Positions 1-7,266 of a stretch of 64,000 nt of DNA are shown piece after piece. A program made the position numbers and the translations under genes. Position 1 is the first letter of the stretch; each line of letters opens with the position of its first letter. The notes under the pieces were generated by a model that worked only from the letters and a program-made list of their open reading frames with translations, did not search any database and was not told the DNA's origin. The DNA is from Rhodococcus maanshanensis NBRC 100610. GTDB lineage: Bacteria > Actinomycetota > Actinomycetes > Mycobacteriales > Mycobacteriaceae. The stretch is from assembly GCF_001894865.1 (NCBI RefSeq), contig NZ_BCXA01000012.1:62001-126000 (forward strand), read 5' to 3'.

Positions 1-239
1 GCGGCCTGGATCGTGCCGCCCTGCACAGCCAGCTCGCGGCGGCGGTGCAGGTGGTGCTGCACGTACACCGTGCGGCGGACGGCAGGCGCAGGCTCGCTCA
101 GATCGGTGTGCTGGACCGGGACGAGCGCGGGCAGGTCGGCGTGCTGCCTGCGTGGACCCCGGCCGCCGGTAGCTGTCCGGGCGCGGACCGTCTCGCGGAC
201 CTGCTCGAGCGACGCGGCATCGGGGTGGGGTCGTGGTGA
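1..239 (+). CDS. tadA: TadA/CpaF-type pilus assembly ATPase, C-terminal fragment
   Basis: This is the 3' end of a gene that starts before the window. The reading frame begins at base 3 and ends with TGA at 237-239. About 78 codons remain. They read like the tail of a TadA/CpaF secretion ATPase: a segment rich in Ala and Val (LAAAVQVVLHVHR) is followed by ADGRRRLAQIGVLDRD, the usual Gly-Arg-Arg strand near the C terminus of this family. The protein would power assembly of a Flp/Tad pilus at the inner face of the membrane. Its stop overlaps the tadB start by 7 bases, so the two genes are probably translationally coupled. The Walker motifs lie outside the window, so the call rests on the tail and on the tadB, tadC, flp and tadE neighbours. 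Confidence 0.75.
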   Translation, partial: GLDRAALHSQLAAAVQVVLHVHRAADGRRRLAQIGVLDRDERGQVGVLPAWTPAAGSCPGADRLADLLERRGIGVGSW

Positions 240-1018
240 TCGCGGCGTCGACGGCCGCAGCGCTCGCGCTCATCGTCGCGCCCACCACCAGGACGATGAC
301 GAGACTGAGTCCGCCGCGTCGCGTCGAGGGCCCGTGGGGACATGCCCGGTTGCGGGCGGCCGTGGCGCTCGGACTGATTGCCGCCGTGATGATCTACGCG
401 CCGACGGCGGGATGCGCGGGCGCCGCGCTCGCGTTGACGACGGCCTATCGCCGCGCTCGCCGTCGGCGCGAGTGCGCGCGTGACGCGGACCTGCGCGGGT
501 TGCTCGGCTGCCTGGAGGCGGCGACGGGGGAGCTGCGGGTGGGGGCGCATCCGGCGAATGCCTGCACCACCGCGGCCGGGGAATCGAGCGGTGCCGCGGC
601 GGATGCGTTCCGGGCCGCCGCGGCCCGCGCCCGGCTCGGTGGCAGTGCCGCCGACGGATTGCAGGCTCAAGGGAGCGCGATCGACGTCGAGTTGGCGCGG
701 GTGGCGGCGGCGTGGCGGGTGGCCGACCGGTACGGTGTCGCACTGGCGGACCTGCTCGATGCGGTCCGCGCGGACATGTTGGGGCGCATCAGGTTCCGGG
801 ACCGGGTGGAGGCCGGGCTGGCGGGAGCCAGGGCCACGGCGGCGGTGCTCGCCTGCCTGCCGTTGCTGGGAATCGCGCTGGGCCAGTTGATGGGCGCGAG
901 CCCGCTGCGGGTGCTGCTGTCCGGCGGACTCGGGGGGATGCTGCTGGTACTCGGCACGGTGTTCGCCTGCGCCGGCCTGCTCTGGACGGACCGCATCACC
1001 GGGCGGGTGACCCGATGA
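233..1018 (+). CDS. tadB: TadB-like type II secretion F domain protein
   Basis: This is a 261-residue integral membrane protein of the TadB family (T2SSF domain), a platform protein for Flp/Tad pilus assembly. Hydrophobic segments lie near residues 3-18, 45-70, 200-215 and 225-250. The soluble middle (about 85-190) carries the charged helices typical of the F domain, with DRYGVALADLLDAVR near residue 165. The chosen start is the first GTG of a GTGGTG pair, inside the end of tadA. The stop overlaps the tadC ATG in an ATGA. It is somewhat short for TadB but near the length of the mycobacterial Rv3658c-type protein. Confidence 0.85.
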   Translation: MVIAASTAAALALIVAPTTRTMTRLSPPRRVEGPWGHARLRAAVALGLIAAVMIYAPTAGCAGAALALTTAYRRARRRRECARDADLRGLLGCLEAATGELRVGAHPANACTTAAGESSGAAADAFRAAAARARLGGSAADGLQAQGSAIDVELARVAAAWRVADRYGVALADLLDAVRADMLGRIRFRDRVEAGLAGARATAAVLACLPLLGIALGQLMGASPLRVLLSGGLGGMLLVLGTVFACAGLLWTDRITGRVTR

Positions 1019-1599
1019 GCGCAGGGGCGGCGGCGCTGTTCGCGGCCGCCGCGCTCGCCGCTCCCGGTGCCGGTGCGGCGGCGGCGCGACTCCGGGGACC
1101 GGCGGCGGCGCCGCAGGGGCGGGCGCACCGCGCGCGGCACCGCGAGGTCACCGATCCCATGGCGATCGCGGCCGGATTCGACCTCTTGGCGGCCTGCCTG
1201 CAGGCGGGGATGCCCGTCGCCGTGGCGGCGGAGGCGGTCGCGGTGTCCGCTCCGGAGCCGCTGGGCAGCGCGCTCGACTCGGCCGCGAACCTGCTCACCC
1301 TCGGCGCTGAGCCCGAGATCGCCTGGGAGCGCGCGGCGGCGCACTCGGAGACCGATGGGCTCGCGCGGATGGCTCGTCGCTCCTCGCGGTCCGGCGCGGC
1401 CTTCGCGGGTGCGGTGACCGAATTGGCGGCGCAGCGCAGGCTCGCGCTCGAGGACCGGGCGGTGGCCGCGGCGGAACGGGCGGGTGTGCTGATCAGCGGT
1501 CCGCTCGGGCTGTGTTTCCTGCCCGCGTTCCTCTGCCTCGGAATCGTCCCGGTTGTGGTCGGCCTGGCCACCCGGGTGCTGAGCGGGGGTGTGCTGTGA
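1015..1599 (+). CDS. tadC: TadC-like type II secretion F domain protein
   Basis: This is a 194-residue second platform protein of the Tad pilus machine (Rv3657c-like). The ATG at 1015 overlaps the tadB stop (ATGA). The frame is open well upstream, but the coupled start fits operon structure best. An N-terminal Ala-rich hydrophobic segment is followed by a soluble T2SSF core (FDLLAACLQAGMPVAVA; LGSALDSAANLLTLG) and a C-terminal transmembrane segment (LCFLPAFLCLGIVPVVVGLA). Two membrane segments rather than four is usual for the short actinobacterial TadC form. Confidence 0.8.
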   Translation: MSAGAAALFAAAALAAPGAGAAAARLRGPAAAPQGRAHRARHREVTDPMAIAAGFDLLAACLQAGMPVAVAAEAVAVSAPEPLGSALDSAANLLTLGAEPEIAWERAAAHSETDGLARMARRSSRSGAAFAGAVTELAAQRRLALEDRAVAAAERAGVLISGPLGLCFLPAFLCLGIVPVVVGLATRVLSGGVL

Positions 1600-1671
1600 G
1601 TCCGCGCAGCCGAAGGACCGAGAGGACCCGCCGCGGAGACGCCGCGGCGGTGATCGAGAAGGGGGAACATC

Positions 1672-1875
1672 ATGGTGACCAAGGGGATTGGTGTGCTGCG
1701 TACCCGATTGCTGCTCGCCGCGGCCGCAGAGGAGGGCATGTCGACCGCGGAGTACGCGATCGGGACCATCGCCGCGGCGGCATTCGGGGCGGTGCTGTAC
1801 TCGGTGGTGACGGGCGACTCCATCGTGACGGCGCTGACCGGGATCATCGACAAGGCGCTGAACACCGCGGTGTGA
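1672..1875 (+). CDS. Flp-type pilin, DUF4244 family
   Basis: This is a 67-residue protein with a basic N terminus, then EEGMSTAEYAIGTIAAAAFG, the Flp pilin signature in which a Glu follows the prepilin cleavage region and a long hydrophobic helix builds the fibre. It matches the DUF4244 family (Rv3656c position in M. tuberculosis). It is probably the major structural subunit moved by the TadABC machine. A GGGGGA ribosome site precedes the ATG by about 4 bases. The stop overlaps the next start (GTGA). No prepilin peptidase gene is visible in the window. Confidence 0.85.
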   Translation: MVTKGIGVLRTRLLLAAAAEEGMSTAEYAIGTIAAAAFGAVLYSVVTGDSIVTALTGIIDKALNTAV

Positions 1876-2255
1876 ACGAGGCCGGTGCGGTGACGGTGGA
1901 GGCCGCGATCGCGATCGCCTCGATCACGGTGGTCGTGGTGTTGTGCCTGGGTTCCTTCCTCGCGGTGTCCGCGCATGTTCGCTGCGTGGACGCCGCGCGG
2001 GAGGCTGCCCGGCTCGTCGCGCGCGGCGACCGGGCTGAGGCGATCAACGCGGCGCAGCGGGTGGCTCCTCGCGGCGCGCGTATCACGGTGCGGGAGGTCG
2101 ACGGGTTCGCCACCGCGGTGGTCGAGGCCGCGGTGCCACTGCTGCCCGCGCTCGACATCTCGGCGGAAGCGGTTGCCGCAATGGAGGACTCGGGTGTCGC
2201 CGAAGCCTCTGTCGTCACTTCGCCGCCTCCCGGGGCGAACGGAGCAGGAAGGTGA
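1872..2255 (+). CDS. tadE: TadE-family minor pseudopilin
   Basis: This is a 127-residue protein read from the GTG that overlaps the DUF4244 stop. The N terminus NEAGAVTVEAAIAIASITVV is a TadE-type class III signal (Gly-Ala-Val-Thr-Val-Glu) with one transmembrane helix. The extracytoplasmic part starts with CVDAAREAARLVARGD, a conserved helix of TadE proteins. It corresponds to Rv3655c by position and content. It is expected to act in pilus assembly outside the membrane. Its stop overlaps the next start (GTGA), continuing the coupled chain. Confidence 0.82.
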   Translation: MNEAGAVTVEAAIAIASITVVVVLCLGSFLAVSAHVRCVDAAREAARLVARGDRAEAINAAQRVAPRGARITVREVDGFATAVVEAAVPLLPALDISAEAVAAMEDSGVAEASVVTSPPPGANGAGR

Positions 2256-2596
2256 GGGACGAGCGCGGCTCCGCGACCGTTCTCGCCTGCTGGGCGATGC
2301 TCGCGCTGATCGCGGTGGCGGCCCTGGTGATCCATCTCGGCTCGGCGGTGTCGGCACGGCACCGGGCCCAGTCGTCGGCGGACCTTGCGGCGCTCGCGGC
2401 CGCGGCCGCCCTCGAACGTGGCACCGAGGCGGCGTGCGCGTCGGCGACCACGATCGCCGCGCGGATGCGGGCGGTGGTCCGTGACTGCCGGGTCGAGAGC
2501 TGGGACGTGGTGGTGACCGTCGGTGTCCGGCTGCCGCTACCGGCCGTCGGAGGTGGTGAGGCCGTCGCGGCGGCCAGGGCGGGTCCGGTGTCGTAG
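2252..2596 (+). CDS. TadE-like protein of the helicase/secretion neighbourhood (Rv3654c-like)
   Basis: This is a 114-residue last gene of the coupled Tad operon. It begins DERGSATVLACWAMLALIAV, a Gly-Ser-Ala-Thr-Val pilin-like signal and a single membrane helix. SADLAALAAAAALERG follows, the usual motif of actinobacterial 'helicase/secretion neighbourhood TadE-like' proteins. Two Cys residues (QSSAD...EAAC and VVRDC) may form a disulfide outside the cell. Function beyond Tad pilus assembly or secretion is inferred from neighbours only. Confidence 0.8.
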   Translation: MRDERGSATVLACWAMLALIAVAALVIHLGSAVSARHRAQSSADLAALAAAAALERGTEAACASATTIAARMRAVVRDCRVESWDVVVTVGVRLPLPAVGGGEAVAAARAGPVS

Positions 2597-2664
2597 CGGC
2601 GCGACCAGGCACGTCCGGCGTCCAACGCCCTTACCCGATCGCAAACTTGAGCCCCACCTCACAG

Positions 2665-2678
2665 CAACCAATCGGTTG
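2665..2678. promoter_or_regulatory. Inverted repeat CAACC-N4-GGTTG, putative TetR operator
   Basis: A 14-bp palindrome (CAACC AATC GGTTG) ends 6 bases before the -35 box of the afsA-type operon promoter. The same CAACC-N4-GGTTG arms recur at 7204-7217, between the TetR gene and the azoreductase gene, and at 8757-8770, on the promoter of the ABC operon. The sharing suggests one repressor, probably the TetR encoded at 7267, binds all three. Binding is inferred. Confidence 0.6.
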
Positions 2679-2684
2679 GTTGGG

Positions 2685-2713
2685 TTGACGGGCGATTCGG
2701 GTGGACCTAATTT
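2685..2713 (+). promoter_or_regulatory. Sigma-70-type promoter of the afsA operon
   Basis: TTGACG (2685-2690) is followed by a 17-base spacer and TAATTT (2708-2713). This is a near-consensus housekeeping promoter, and transcription should start near 2720, right at the 5' edge of the SAM-IV riboswitch. The CAACC-N4-GGTTG palindrome lies immediately upstream. Confidence 0.7.
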
Positions 2714-2722
2714 TCTGTCCAC

Positions 2723-2832
2723 GGTCATGAGTGTCAGCGTCAAGCCCCGGCTCGCTGATCGGCAACCCTCCAGTGCGGCGGGGTGCTCCGGGTGACGACC
2801 GGATGGCGGTCATCCGACGCCATAAGCGCTCT
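2723..2832 (+). ncRNA. SAM-IV riboswitch 1, upstream of the afsA operon
   Basis: The RNA shows the SAM-IV consensus: GGTCATGAGTGTCAGC at the 5' side, AGCCCCGGCTCGCTGATC, the SAM-binding GGCAACCCTCC, GGGGTGCTCCGGGTGACGACC closing the core, and an AAGCGC element at the 3' end that would make the pseudoknot. SAM-IV RNAs bind S-adenosylmethionine in actinomycetes and usually turn genes off when SAM is abundant. Only about 25 bases separate it from the AfsA start codon, with GAAGGGG as the ribosome site, so control of translation initiation is likely. An AfsA-type gene is an unusual target. Confidence 0.9.
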
Positions 2833-2856
2833 ATTCAGTCCTCGAAGGGGATACCC

Positions 2857-3669
2857 ATGTCCGCAGTACAGTTCGCCCCGGCTCTCTCGTCGCAGATCCC
2901 GGCCACCGAGGCCATCGCCGAGGTCCCGCTCACGGATCTGGTCGTCGTCGCCGATCGATTCCGCGGCTTCGCCGATGGCACGCGCGTCCACACAGTGTCG
3001 GGTCTCGTCTCCGCGCTGCGCGGCGGCGCGTTCCGGAACATCGACACCGACCTGACCATCCGGCTCGGGCAGGGGATCAAGCGGCACGACAAGGAATACG
3101 TCGAGCACGTCGCGTCGATCCATGCCCCGGCCGCGGAGGTGCGCCTGCTCGGCGACATCGACGCCCCGGCGCCACGCCATCACGTGCACAAGTACCAGGA
3201 GACGAACGTCCTCATCGCCAACCTGACGCGTGCCGAGGACGGGAGCTTCACCTCCGACCTCCGGATCGACGGGGACAACGAGCTGCTCATCGACCACCAG
3301 ACCGGCGAGCACGTCCAGGGGCTGGTGATCGTCGAGGCGGCGCGGCAGCTGTTCCTCGGGGCGTTCGAGCTCGAGTACGGCAACCGCTGGCCCGAACGGC
3401 ACTACTACGTCGTCTGGAACTCGATCGACCTCGCGTTCAAGACCTTCCTGTTCCCGTTGCCCGCATCGCTGCACGCCCGGTTCGGCGCGGTCTCGATCCA
3501 GGACCCGGCCAAGCTGAAGTTCACGATCGACATCGAGGTGACCCAGTTCGGCCGCAGCGTCGCGACCGCGACGATCTCGTTTGCCGCGCTGGAGAACTCG
3601 ACGATAAGCCAGATCGAGCGGCGCAAGGCGGCAAAGGCGATCGAGGCCTTCCTCGGGGCCACCGCGTGA
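2857..3669 (+). CDS. AfsA/ScbA-like gamma-butyrolactone biosynthesis protein
   Basis: This is a 270-residue protein with two AfsA-type hotdog repeats. In repeat one, VHKYQETNVLIANL is followed by DHQTGEHVQGLVIVEAARQ. These are the conserved His-Lys and the 'EAARQ' helix of AfsA/ScbA proteins. Repeat two is more divergent (FPLPASLHARFGAV onward). AfsA enzymes condense dihydroxyacetone phosphate with a beta-ketoacyl-ACP, the first step to butyrolactone or furan autoregulators. The ATG at 2857 has GAAGGGG 6 bases upstream and lies right after the riboswitch. An in-frame start at 2731 would sit inside the riboswitch and is rejected. The stop overlaps the HAD gene (GTGA). Family membership is fairly sure; the product is unknown. 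Confidence 0.8.
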   Translation: MSAVQFAPALSSQIPATEAIAEVPLTDLVVVADRFRGFADGTRVHTVSGLVSALRGGAFRNIDTDLTIRLGQGIKRHDKEYVEHVASIHAPAAEVRLLGDIDAPAPRHHVHKYQETNVLIANLTRAEDGSFTSDLRIDGDNELLIDHQTGEHVQGLVIVEAARQLFLGAFELEYGNRWPERHYYVVWNSIDLAFKTFLFPLPASLHARFGAVSIQDPAKLKFTIDIEVTQFGRSVATATISFAALENSTISQIERRKAAKAIEAFLGATA

Positions 3670-4418
3670 CGGGCACCGGCCCACGACCCGCGCAGGTCGC
3701 CTTCTTCGACGTCGACGAGACGCTGATCACCGTCAAGAGCATGTTCGCCTTCCTCGAACACTGGCTCTGGGAACGCGGTGACGACGGCAGCGAGTACGCG
3801 AGGCTGCTCGGCGCGCTGCGGCGGCAGGCGGACGAGGGTGCCCCCAGGGAGGAGGTGAACCGGAGCTACTACCGCACGTTCCGAGGAGTGCCGCTCGTCG
3901 AGCTCGAGGAATCGGGCCGCCGGTGGTACCGGGAGTTCGAATCCACAAATGCGCCGTACTACGCGGCCACCCTGGCCGCACTGCACGCCCATCGCGAGGC
4001 CGGAGCCGTGATCGTGCTGCTCTCGGGCTCGTTTGCGCCCGTCCTCGTTCCGATCGGAGAGGCCGTCGGTGCCGACCGGATCGTGGCGAGCCGCCCGGTC
4101 ACCGACCAGGGAGGGGTGCTCACCGGCGAGGTCGAGCGGCCGATGATCGGGAAGGCCAAGGCGGAGGCGGTCACCTCGGTGCAGGCCGAACTCGGGGTCG
4201 ATGCCGAGAACAGCTACGGATACGGCGACCACGAGAGCGATCTCGCCTTCCTCGAGGAGGTCGGGCACCCGGGACTGCGCGGCGACGACCAGGTGCTCCT
4301 GGCGCGCGCTGCCCGGGATCGGTGGCGGTTCCTCGGGAGCGAGACCACCGGCCTCGCCGGAGACGGCCCGCTCACGGGCTCCGCTACCGCCGGGCTCGCG
4401 CAGCGAGGCATCCTATGA
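3666..4418 (+). CDS. HAD-IB (SerB-like) phosphatase
   Basis: This is a 250-residue haloacid-dehalogenase-fold phosphatase. Motif I is FFDVDETL (nucleophile and acid Asp near residues 15 and 17), motif II is LLSGSF near residue 120, and the metal-binding motif is GYGDHESDLAFLEEVG near residue 185. It is probably cytosolic and Mg-dependent. The GTG start overlaps the AfsA stop, so the two are made together. In the methylenomycin furan pathway the AfsA homologue MmfL is paired with the HAD phosphatase MmfP, which removes the phosphate contributed by dihydroxyacetone phosphate. The same job is the natural inference here. Other small phosphoesters cannot be excluded. Confidence 0.78.
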   Translation: MTGTGPRPAQVAFFDVDETLITVKSMFAFLEHWLWERGDDGSEYARLLGALRRQADEGAPREEVNRSYYRTFRGVPLVELEESGRRWYREFESTNAPYYAATLAALHAHREAGAVIVLLSGSFAPVLVPIGEAVGADRIVASRPVTDQGGVLTGEVERPMIGKAKAEAVTSVQAELGVDAENSYGYGDHESDLAFLEEVGHPGLRGDDQVLLARAARDRWRFLGSETTGLAGDGPLTGSATAGLAQRGIL

Positions 4419-5275
4419 CGGAACAGGTTTCGACCGAATCCAGGGTCTACGAGCTCACCCCCACCACGCAGGGCCCGCTCTATCCGCCCAGCGAGGTGGT
4501 CGACGACGAGGGCAATTTCATCGTGGTCGGGTGGATCACCAGGGACACGGGTGACGGCTCCGTGACGCGGGAATGGGGGAGCGCGATCGTCGATGCGGGC
4601 ACCCCGGTTCCGGTGTTCGGGGGCGTGAAGCCGTACGCGATCGTGCGCGAGCTCGGGGCGCAGCTGTCGGCGGAGGACGAGGCGACGGTGCTGCACACCC
4701 TGCCGCTACCGTTGCCCGCCAACAACTATCCGATCGTCTTCGCGCCCGACCAGGTGCCGGAGGCCGCGCAGGTCCGGCGGCCCAGCTATGCCTTCCACGA
4801 GACGCCGATCCCGGATCTGCGGCACGAGGACGGCAGGCGCCTGACCGAACCGGTCACCCTCGGGAACTGGCTGCGGGCGCGAGGGACCGTGCGGGTCGGA
4901 GTCAGCGCTGACGGCAGGCACGGCGAGTTCGACTTCGAGTTCTCGGGCCTGATCCCGGAGTCGCTCTACACCGTGATGTCGCTGCGCCAGCGGGACCTGG
5001 ACCCGGCCGCGCCGACGCGGCCAGGGCCGTTGGGGGTGCCGAACGTATTCGTCACCGATCCGGAGGGACGCGCGACGTACCGGGCCTCACTGCCGAACGC
5101 GTTCCCGCCCGCGGACAGCCCCGGCGCCAACCGCATCGTCAGTGTCGTGGTGCTGTGGCAGAGCTACCAGCAGAATTACGGGGGTGCGATCGGTCAGTTC
5201 GGGCTCGGTGGCGACATCCATGCGCAACTGAAGATCCCGGTCCCGGGCTTCGAGGAGTTCACCACCAGGGAATGA
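4415..5275 (+). CDS. Orphan protein of the SAM-IV/afsA operon
   Basis: I do not recognise this 286-residue protein. It starts at an ATG overlapping the HAD stop (ATGA), so it belongs to the same coupled operon. It has no signal peptide or membrane segment. The sequence suggests beta-structure: the N-terminal half has short strands broken by Pro (LPLPLPANNYPIVFAP), and the C-terminal half (about 155-280) reads like a beta-sandwich with GTVRVGVSADGRHGEFDFEF, SLYTVMSLRQRDLDP and VFVTDPEGRATYRASLPNAF. The latter resembles the Tyr-Thr-(Val/Leu)...Asp-x-x-Gly pattern of some small CHRD- or DUF-type domains. It could be a third enzyme, a carrier or a binding protein for the lactone or furan product. 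A strong terminator follows. Confidence 0.6.
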   Translation: MTEQVSTESRVYELTPTTQGPLYPPSEVVDDEGNFIVVGWITRDTGDGSVTREWGSAIVDAGTPVPVFGGVKPYAIVRELGAQLSAEDEATVLHTLPLPLPANNYPIVFAPDQVPEAAQVRRPSYAFHETPIPDLRHEDGRRLTEPVTLGNWLRARGTVRVGVSADGRHGEFDFEFSGLIPESLYTVMSLRQRDLDPAAPTRPGPLGVPNVFVTDPEGRATYRASLPNAFPPADSPGANRIVSVVVLWQSYQQNYGGAIGQFGLGGDIHAQLKIPVPGFEEFTTRE

Positions 5276-5286
5276 GCCCGGCGCTC

Positions 5287-5329
5287 ACGCCGGAGCCCCT
5301 GTCCCGCAACGGGACAGGGGCTCCGGCGT
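5287..5329. terminator. Bidirectional terminator, 20-bp perfect stem
   Basis: An uninterrupted 20-bp inverted repeat (ACGCCGGAGCCCCTGTCCCG and its complement) has a 3-base CAA loop. It lies between the convergent ends of the afsA operon (5275) and the MFS gene (5339). There is no long T run, as is common for actinomycete terminators. Confidence 0.85.
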
Positions 5330-5338
5330 CGGTCGTTC

Positions 5339-6562
5339 TCAGCCCACTCGTGTCGACGCGTAGGCGAGGCCGGCACCCGCGAGGGCCACCGCGGACATCG
5401 CGCCCGCGACTGCCCAGTAGCCGGCCCCGGCGAGCAGATTGGCCAACTGGGGACCGGTGCTCGCACCGAGGAACAGGGTGAACGTGTACAACGAGGTGGC
5501 AGCGCCGCGGGCGGGTCCCGCCCGCTCCGCGATGGCCTGAACCAGCGCGGGAGCGGCGACCGCGATCGCCGCCACGAACAGCAACAGGCACAGTGCGACC
5601 CACACGCCCCCGAACGGCGCGATCGTGGCCGCCGCGGTGATCGCCGCGGCGAGCAGCGCCGCGACGACCCGGGTCGTCGGGGCCACCCCGGCCAGCCGGC
5701 CCGCCAGCAGCGGCACCGCGACCATCGCGGGCAGGGCGCTGGCCCGAAGCGCCAGCATCGCCCCGTCGCCGATGCCGTCCGGGGGGCTGAGCTGGATCCC
5801 GGTGTAGAGACCGACGAACACGCCGAGCACGCTTATGCAGCTGGCGAACAGCAAGGCCGACACCGGGTTCCGCAGCAGTCCGGCGAACGGCCGGAACGAG
5901 GCGCGGAGGCCGGACGGCTCGTTCGCCCGCGGGGCCGGGGAGGGTGCCCGCGGTTGGAGCACGAACCAGGCTGCCGCGCCGACCAGCACGAATCCCACGC
6001 TGCTCAGCAGGAAGATCGCGCTCGGGCCCCATGCGGCCGCGGCCGCCTGCGATGCCACCTGAGCGAGCACGCCTGCCGCGAGGAATGAACTGGTCAGGCA
6101 GGTCAACGCGAGCACCCGCCGTCGCGGTTCGATGTGCTCGGCGAGGTAGGCGAAGGCGGCCGGGGCGAACAGGGAGGCGGTCGCACCCTGCGCGATCCGG
6201 GCCGTCAGCCCGAGTTCGAGGCTCGGGGCAAGTGCCACGAGCAGGGTCGTCACCGAGGTCGCCAGCAGCCCGCCGACGATCACCGGGCGCCTGCCCCAGC
6301 GGTCGGAGAGCGGACCCGTGACGAGAAAGCCCAGCGCGTAGGCCAGCCCGAAGCACGTCGTCGTCCACGTCACGGCCGCGCGCGCCGCCCCCCACTCCCG
6401 CGCCAGGGCGTCGAGGAGTGGGAGAACGACATACAGCTGCCCGACGACGAGGACACCGGCAAGACAGATCAGGCCGACCGTTCGTCCCGTCGGCGCCCAG
6501 TGTGGTTCCGCCGTCGCAGCGGCGGGCGCCGCCGCGAGATCAGAAGGCAGCTGCGAGCTCAC
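5339..6562 (-). CDS. MFS transporter
   Basis: This is a 407-residue major facilitator with about 12 membrane segments. The loop between helices 2 and 3 carries the family signature GPLSDRWGRRPVIVGGL. Helix 1 is LICLAGVLVVGQLYVVLPLL, like the AraJ/YnfM-type proton-driven drug or sugar exporters. The start chosen is GTG at 6562, preceded by AGGAG at a 7-base distance. A TTG at 6586 has no better site. It overlaps the end of the azoreductase gene by 23 bases, so the two form an operon read leftward. The CAACC-N4-GGTTG site upstream of that operon implies control by the TetR at 7267. The substrate is unknown; export of the AfsA product is possible. Confidence 0.82.
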   Translation of the reverse strand: MSSQLPSDLAAAPAAATAEPHWAPTGRTVGLICLAGVLVVGQLYVVLPLLDALAREWGAARAAVTWTTTCFGLAYALGFLVTGPLSDRWGRRPVIVGGLLATSVTTLLVALAPSLELGLTARIAQGATASLFAPAAFAYLAEHIEPRRRVLALTCLTSSFLAAGVLAQVASQAAAAAWGPSAIFLLSSVGFVLVGAAAWFVLQPRAPSPAPRANEPSGLRASFRPFAGLLRNPVSALLFASCISVLGVFVGLYTGIQLSPPDGIGDGAMLALRASALPAMVAVPLLAGRLAGVAPTTRVVAALLAAAITAAATIAPFGGVWVALCLLLFVAAIAVAAPALVQAIAERAGPARGAATSLYTFTLFLGASTGPQLANLLAGAGYWAVAGAMSAVALAGAGLAYASTRVG

Positions 6563-7166
6563 GCGCCCGCTCCTGCGCGAGGGCAAGGCCGGCCCCGGGG
6601 TCGGAGGTCAGAACAGTCGGGGCGTAGCGGATCTCGGAGACCGACTCGACGCCGACGAAACGCAGCCAGTCCTCGACGAACGGGGTCGCGAAATCGGCTC
6701 CGAACTCCAGGGGGACGCCGGGGCTGTGGACGCCGCTGGTGTAGACGGTGACCGCTCGCTTGCCCTCGAGCAGGCCGGTGTATCCCTGCGTCGGATCGAA
6801 CTCGAACGCCCACCCCGGCTGGGTGACGAGGTCGATCCACTGCTTGAGGATGTACGGGATCCCGGAGTTCCAGATCGGGATGCTCAGCACGTAGAGGTCC
6901 GCCGCCGCGAAGCGGTCGAAGACCTCTCGGGCCTGCTCCCAGGCCCGACGCTGTTCGAGCGTCTGCTCCTGGCCGGTGAAGACGGCGAGCTTCGCGCCAG
7001 CGGCGGCGGTGGCGAAGTCGGGCAGCCGCTCCTCGAACAGGTCGAGCGTGTCGACGGTGAGTGTCGGGTCCTGGGCGGCAAGGGCGTCGAGGAACGTCGT
7101 GGCGATGCCGCGCGAGTCGCTCGATTTGCCGCGCGCGGAGGCGTTGATGTGCAGGGCGTTGGTCAT
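6540..7166 (-). CDS. FMN-dependent NADH-azoreductase-like flavoprotein
   Basis: This is a 208-residue flavodoxin-fold NAD(P)H oxidoreductase. Features of the AzoR/Kef-quinone-reductase family include the phosphate-binding N terminus (HINASARGKSSDSRG, residues 5-19), the middle motif YVLSIPIWNSGIPYILKQWID, which lines the FMN site, and GKRAVTVYTSGVHSPG. It probably reduces quinones, azo compounds or free flavin with NADH. The ATG at 7166 has GGAAGGA five bases upstream. It is divergent from the TetR gene, and the shared palindrome lies 38 bases upstream of this start. A link as donor of reduced FMN to the monooxygenase at 13826 is possible but unproved. Confidence 0.85.
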   Translation of the reverse strand: MTNALHINASARGKSSDSRGIATTFLDALAAQDPTLTVDTLDLFEERLPDFATAAAGAKLAVFTGQEQTLEQRRAWEQAREVFDRFAAADLYVLSIPIWNSGIPYILKQWIDLVTQPGWAFEFDPTQGYTGLLEGKRAVTVYTSGVHSPGVPLEFGADFATPFVEDWLRFVGVESVSEIRYAPTVLTSDPGAGLALAQERARELAAAF

Positions 7167-7202
7167 CGAAGGTCCTTCCATTGTGGGCAGGCCATACTTC
7201 TA

Positions 7203-7218
7203 CCAACCAGTTGGTTGG
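7203..7218. promoter_or_regulatory. Operator palindrome between tetR and azoreductase genes
   Basis: CCAACC-AGTT-GGTTGG is an almost perfect 16-bp palindrome in the 100-bp divergent gap. It contains the CAACC-N4-GGTTG element also seen at 2665 and 8757. Placement between a TetR gene and its divergent neighbour is the classic location for a TetR autoregulatory operator. Confidence 0.72.
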
Positions 7219-7266
7219 GGCACAAGGGTTCGGGGAACCAGGAAATGTTGCGGATAGGATTCGCGC

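Noticed and set aside
712-1014. Extended start for TadC at 712
   Set aside because: It would overlap tadB by 300 bases. The coupled ATG at 1015 fits family length and the operon pattern.
2731-2856. Upstream in-frame start for the AfsA protein
   Set aside because: Those codons are the riboswitch itself and have no conserved protein pattern.
6563-6586. TTG start at 6586 for the MFS gene
   Set aside because: It lacks a ribosome site, while GTG 6562 has AGGAG at the right distance.
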